NCBI RefSeq assembly: GCF_964019385.1
Contig: NC_088654.1
Location: forward strand, 25,256,941 to 25,320,940
DNA: 64,000 bases
Source of the DNA: Sycon ciliatum
Taxonomy: Eukaryota > Porifera > Calcarea > Leucosolenida > Sycettidae
Direction: 5' to 3'
The position numbers and the translations under genes are program-made. Shown in pieces: positions 63,860-64,000 of this stretch. The notes beneath the pieces are model-generated. The model made no database searches. It was not told where the DNA came from and saw only the letters and a list, made by a program, of their open reading frames with translations. Each line of letters begins with the position of its first letter. Positions within the stretch are counted from its first letter, which is position 1.

Positions 63860-64000
63860 GTAAGAACAGTAGCTCTTGGTAAATGATAGAATTAGTCCTT
63901 AGACATCTAGCAACACACACACTCATCATCCTGCTGGGCATGTAACACACTTCCATGAACAATAAACACTGACTACACAAAATGTCATCATCCAAACTCA
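63860..64000. other. Intron sequence to the end of the window
   Basis: AATAAA at 63960 is a chance match as far as I can tell, since exon A5 has a good donor. Nothing else seen. Confidence 0.4.

Overview
The window is animal nuclear DNA. I read it as the inside of one very long plus-strand gene that runs off both ends. Its recognisable coding content is nine exons, each exactly one fibronectin type III (FN3) domain, at 4420, 8966, 32830, 34813, 41179, 52197, 57663, 62132 and 63575. All nine have AG/GT borders and are phase 1-1, the usual pattern of shuffled modules in metazoan extracellular proteins. No signal peptide, transmembrane segment or catalytic domain is visible, so the full protein is unknown. 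A marine invertebrate, perhaps a sponge, fits the mix of BEL/Pao, Gypsy, Penelope-like, Crypton-like, pogo and LINE elements, but the species cannot be proven from here.

The FN3 exons are ordered. Five are ordinary FN3 (type A) and four are a cysteine-bearing variant (type B, with adjacent Cys-Cys, a later Cys and an acidic EEDA[TS]Y motif). They alternate strictly A-B-A-B-A-B-A-B-A. The second and fourth B differ from the first and third, and the second and fourth A are closest to each other. The gene therefore appears to have grown by duplicating a four-domain block (A1-B1-A2-B2, then A3-B3-A4-B4, then the start of a third block).

Almost everything else is transposable elements in the introns. 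The 23.6-kb intron 9269-32829 holds a broken Crypton-like tyrosine recombinase (10128-10724), a BEL/Pao element on plus (BEL1, 10725-16384), a fragment of another LTR (16385-16796), a decayed Gypsy element on minus (Gypsy1, 17839-23009), and a second BEL/Pao element on minus (BEL2, 23205-32746). A young non-autonomous LTR element (23379-26268) sits inside the 3' LTR of BEL2.

The other introns hold: Penelope-like GIY-YIG fragments in two places (35437-36590 and 59066-59530); a pogo-type transposase (36590-38170); LINE reverse transcriptase fragments (38541-40308, 48025-48395, 60506-61000); a deleted Gypsy element with an open integrase frame (43908-47230); an LTR joined to a copy of a tRNA-Leu 3' half (49547-49964); two Harbinger-like elements side by side (53972-55540); and many short inverted-repeat elements and microsatellites.

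The first 3.9 kb and 55544-57662 hold nothing I can identify.
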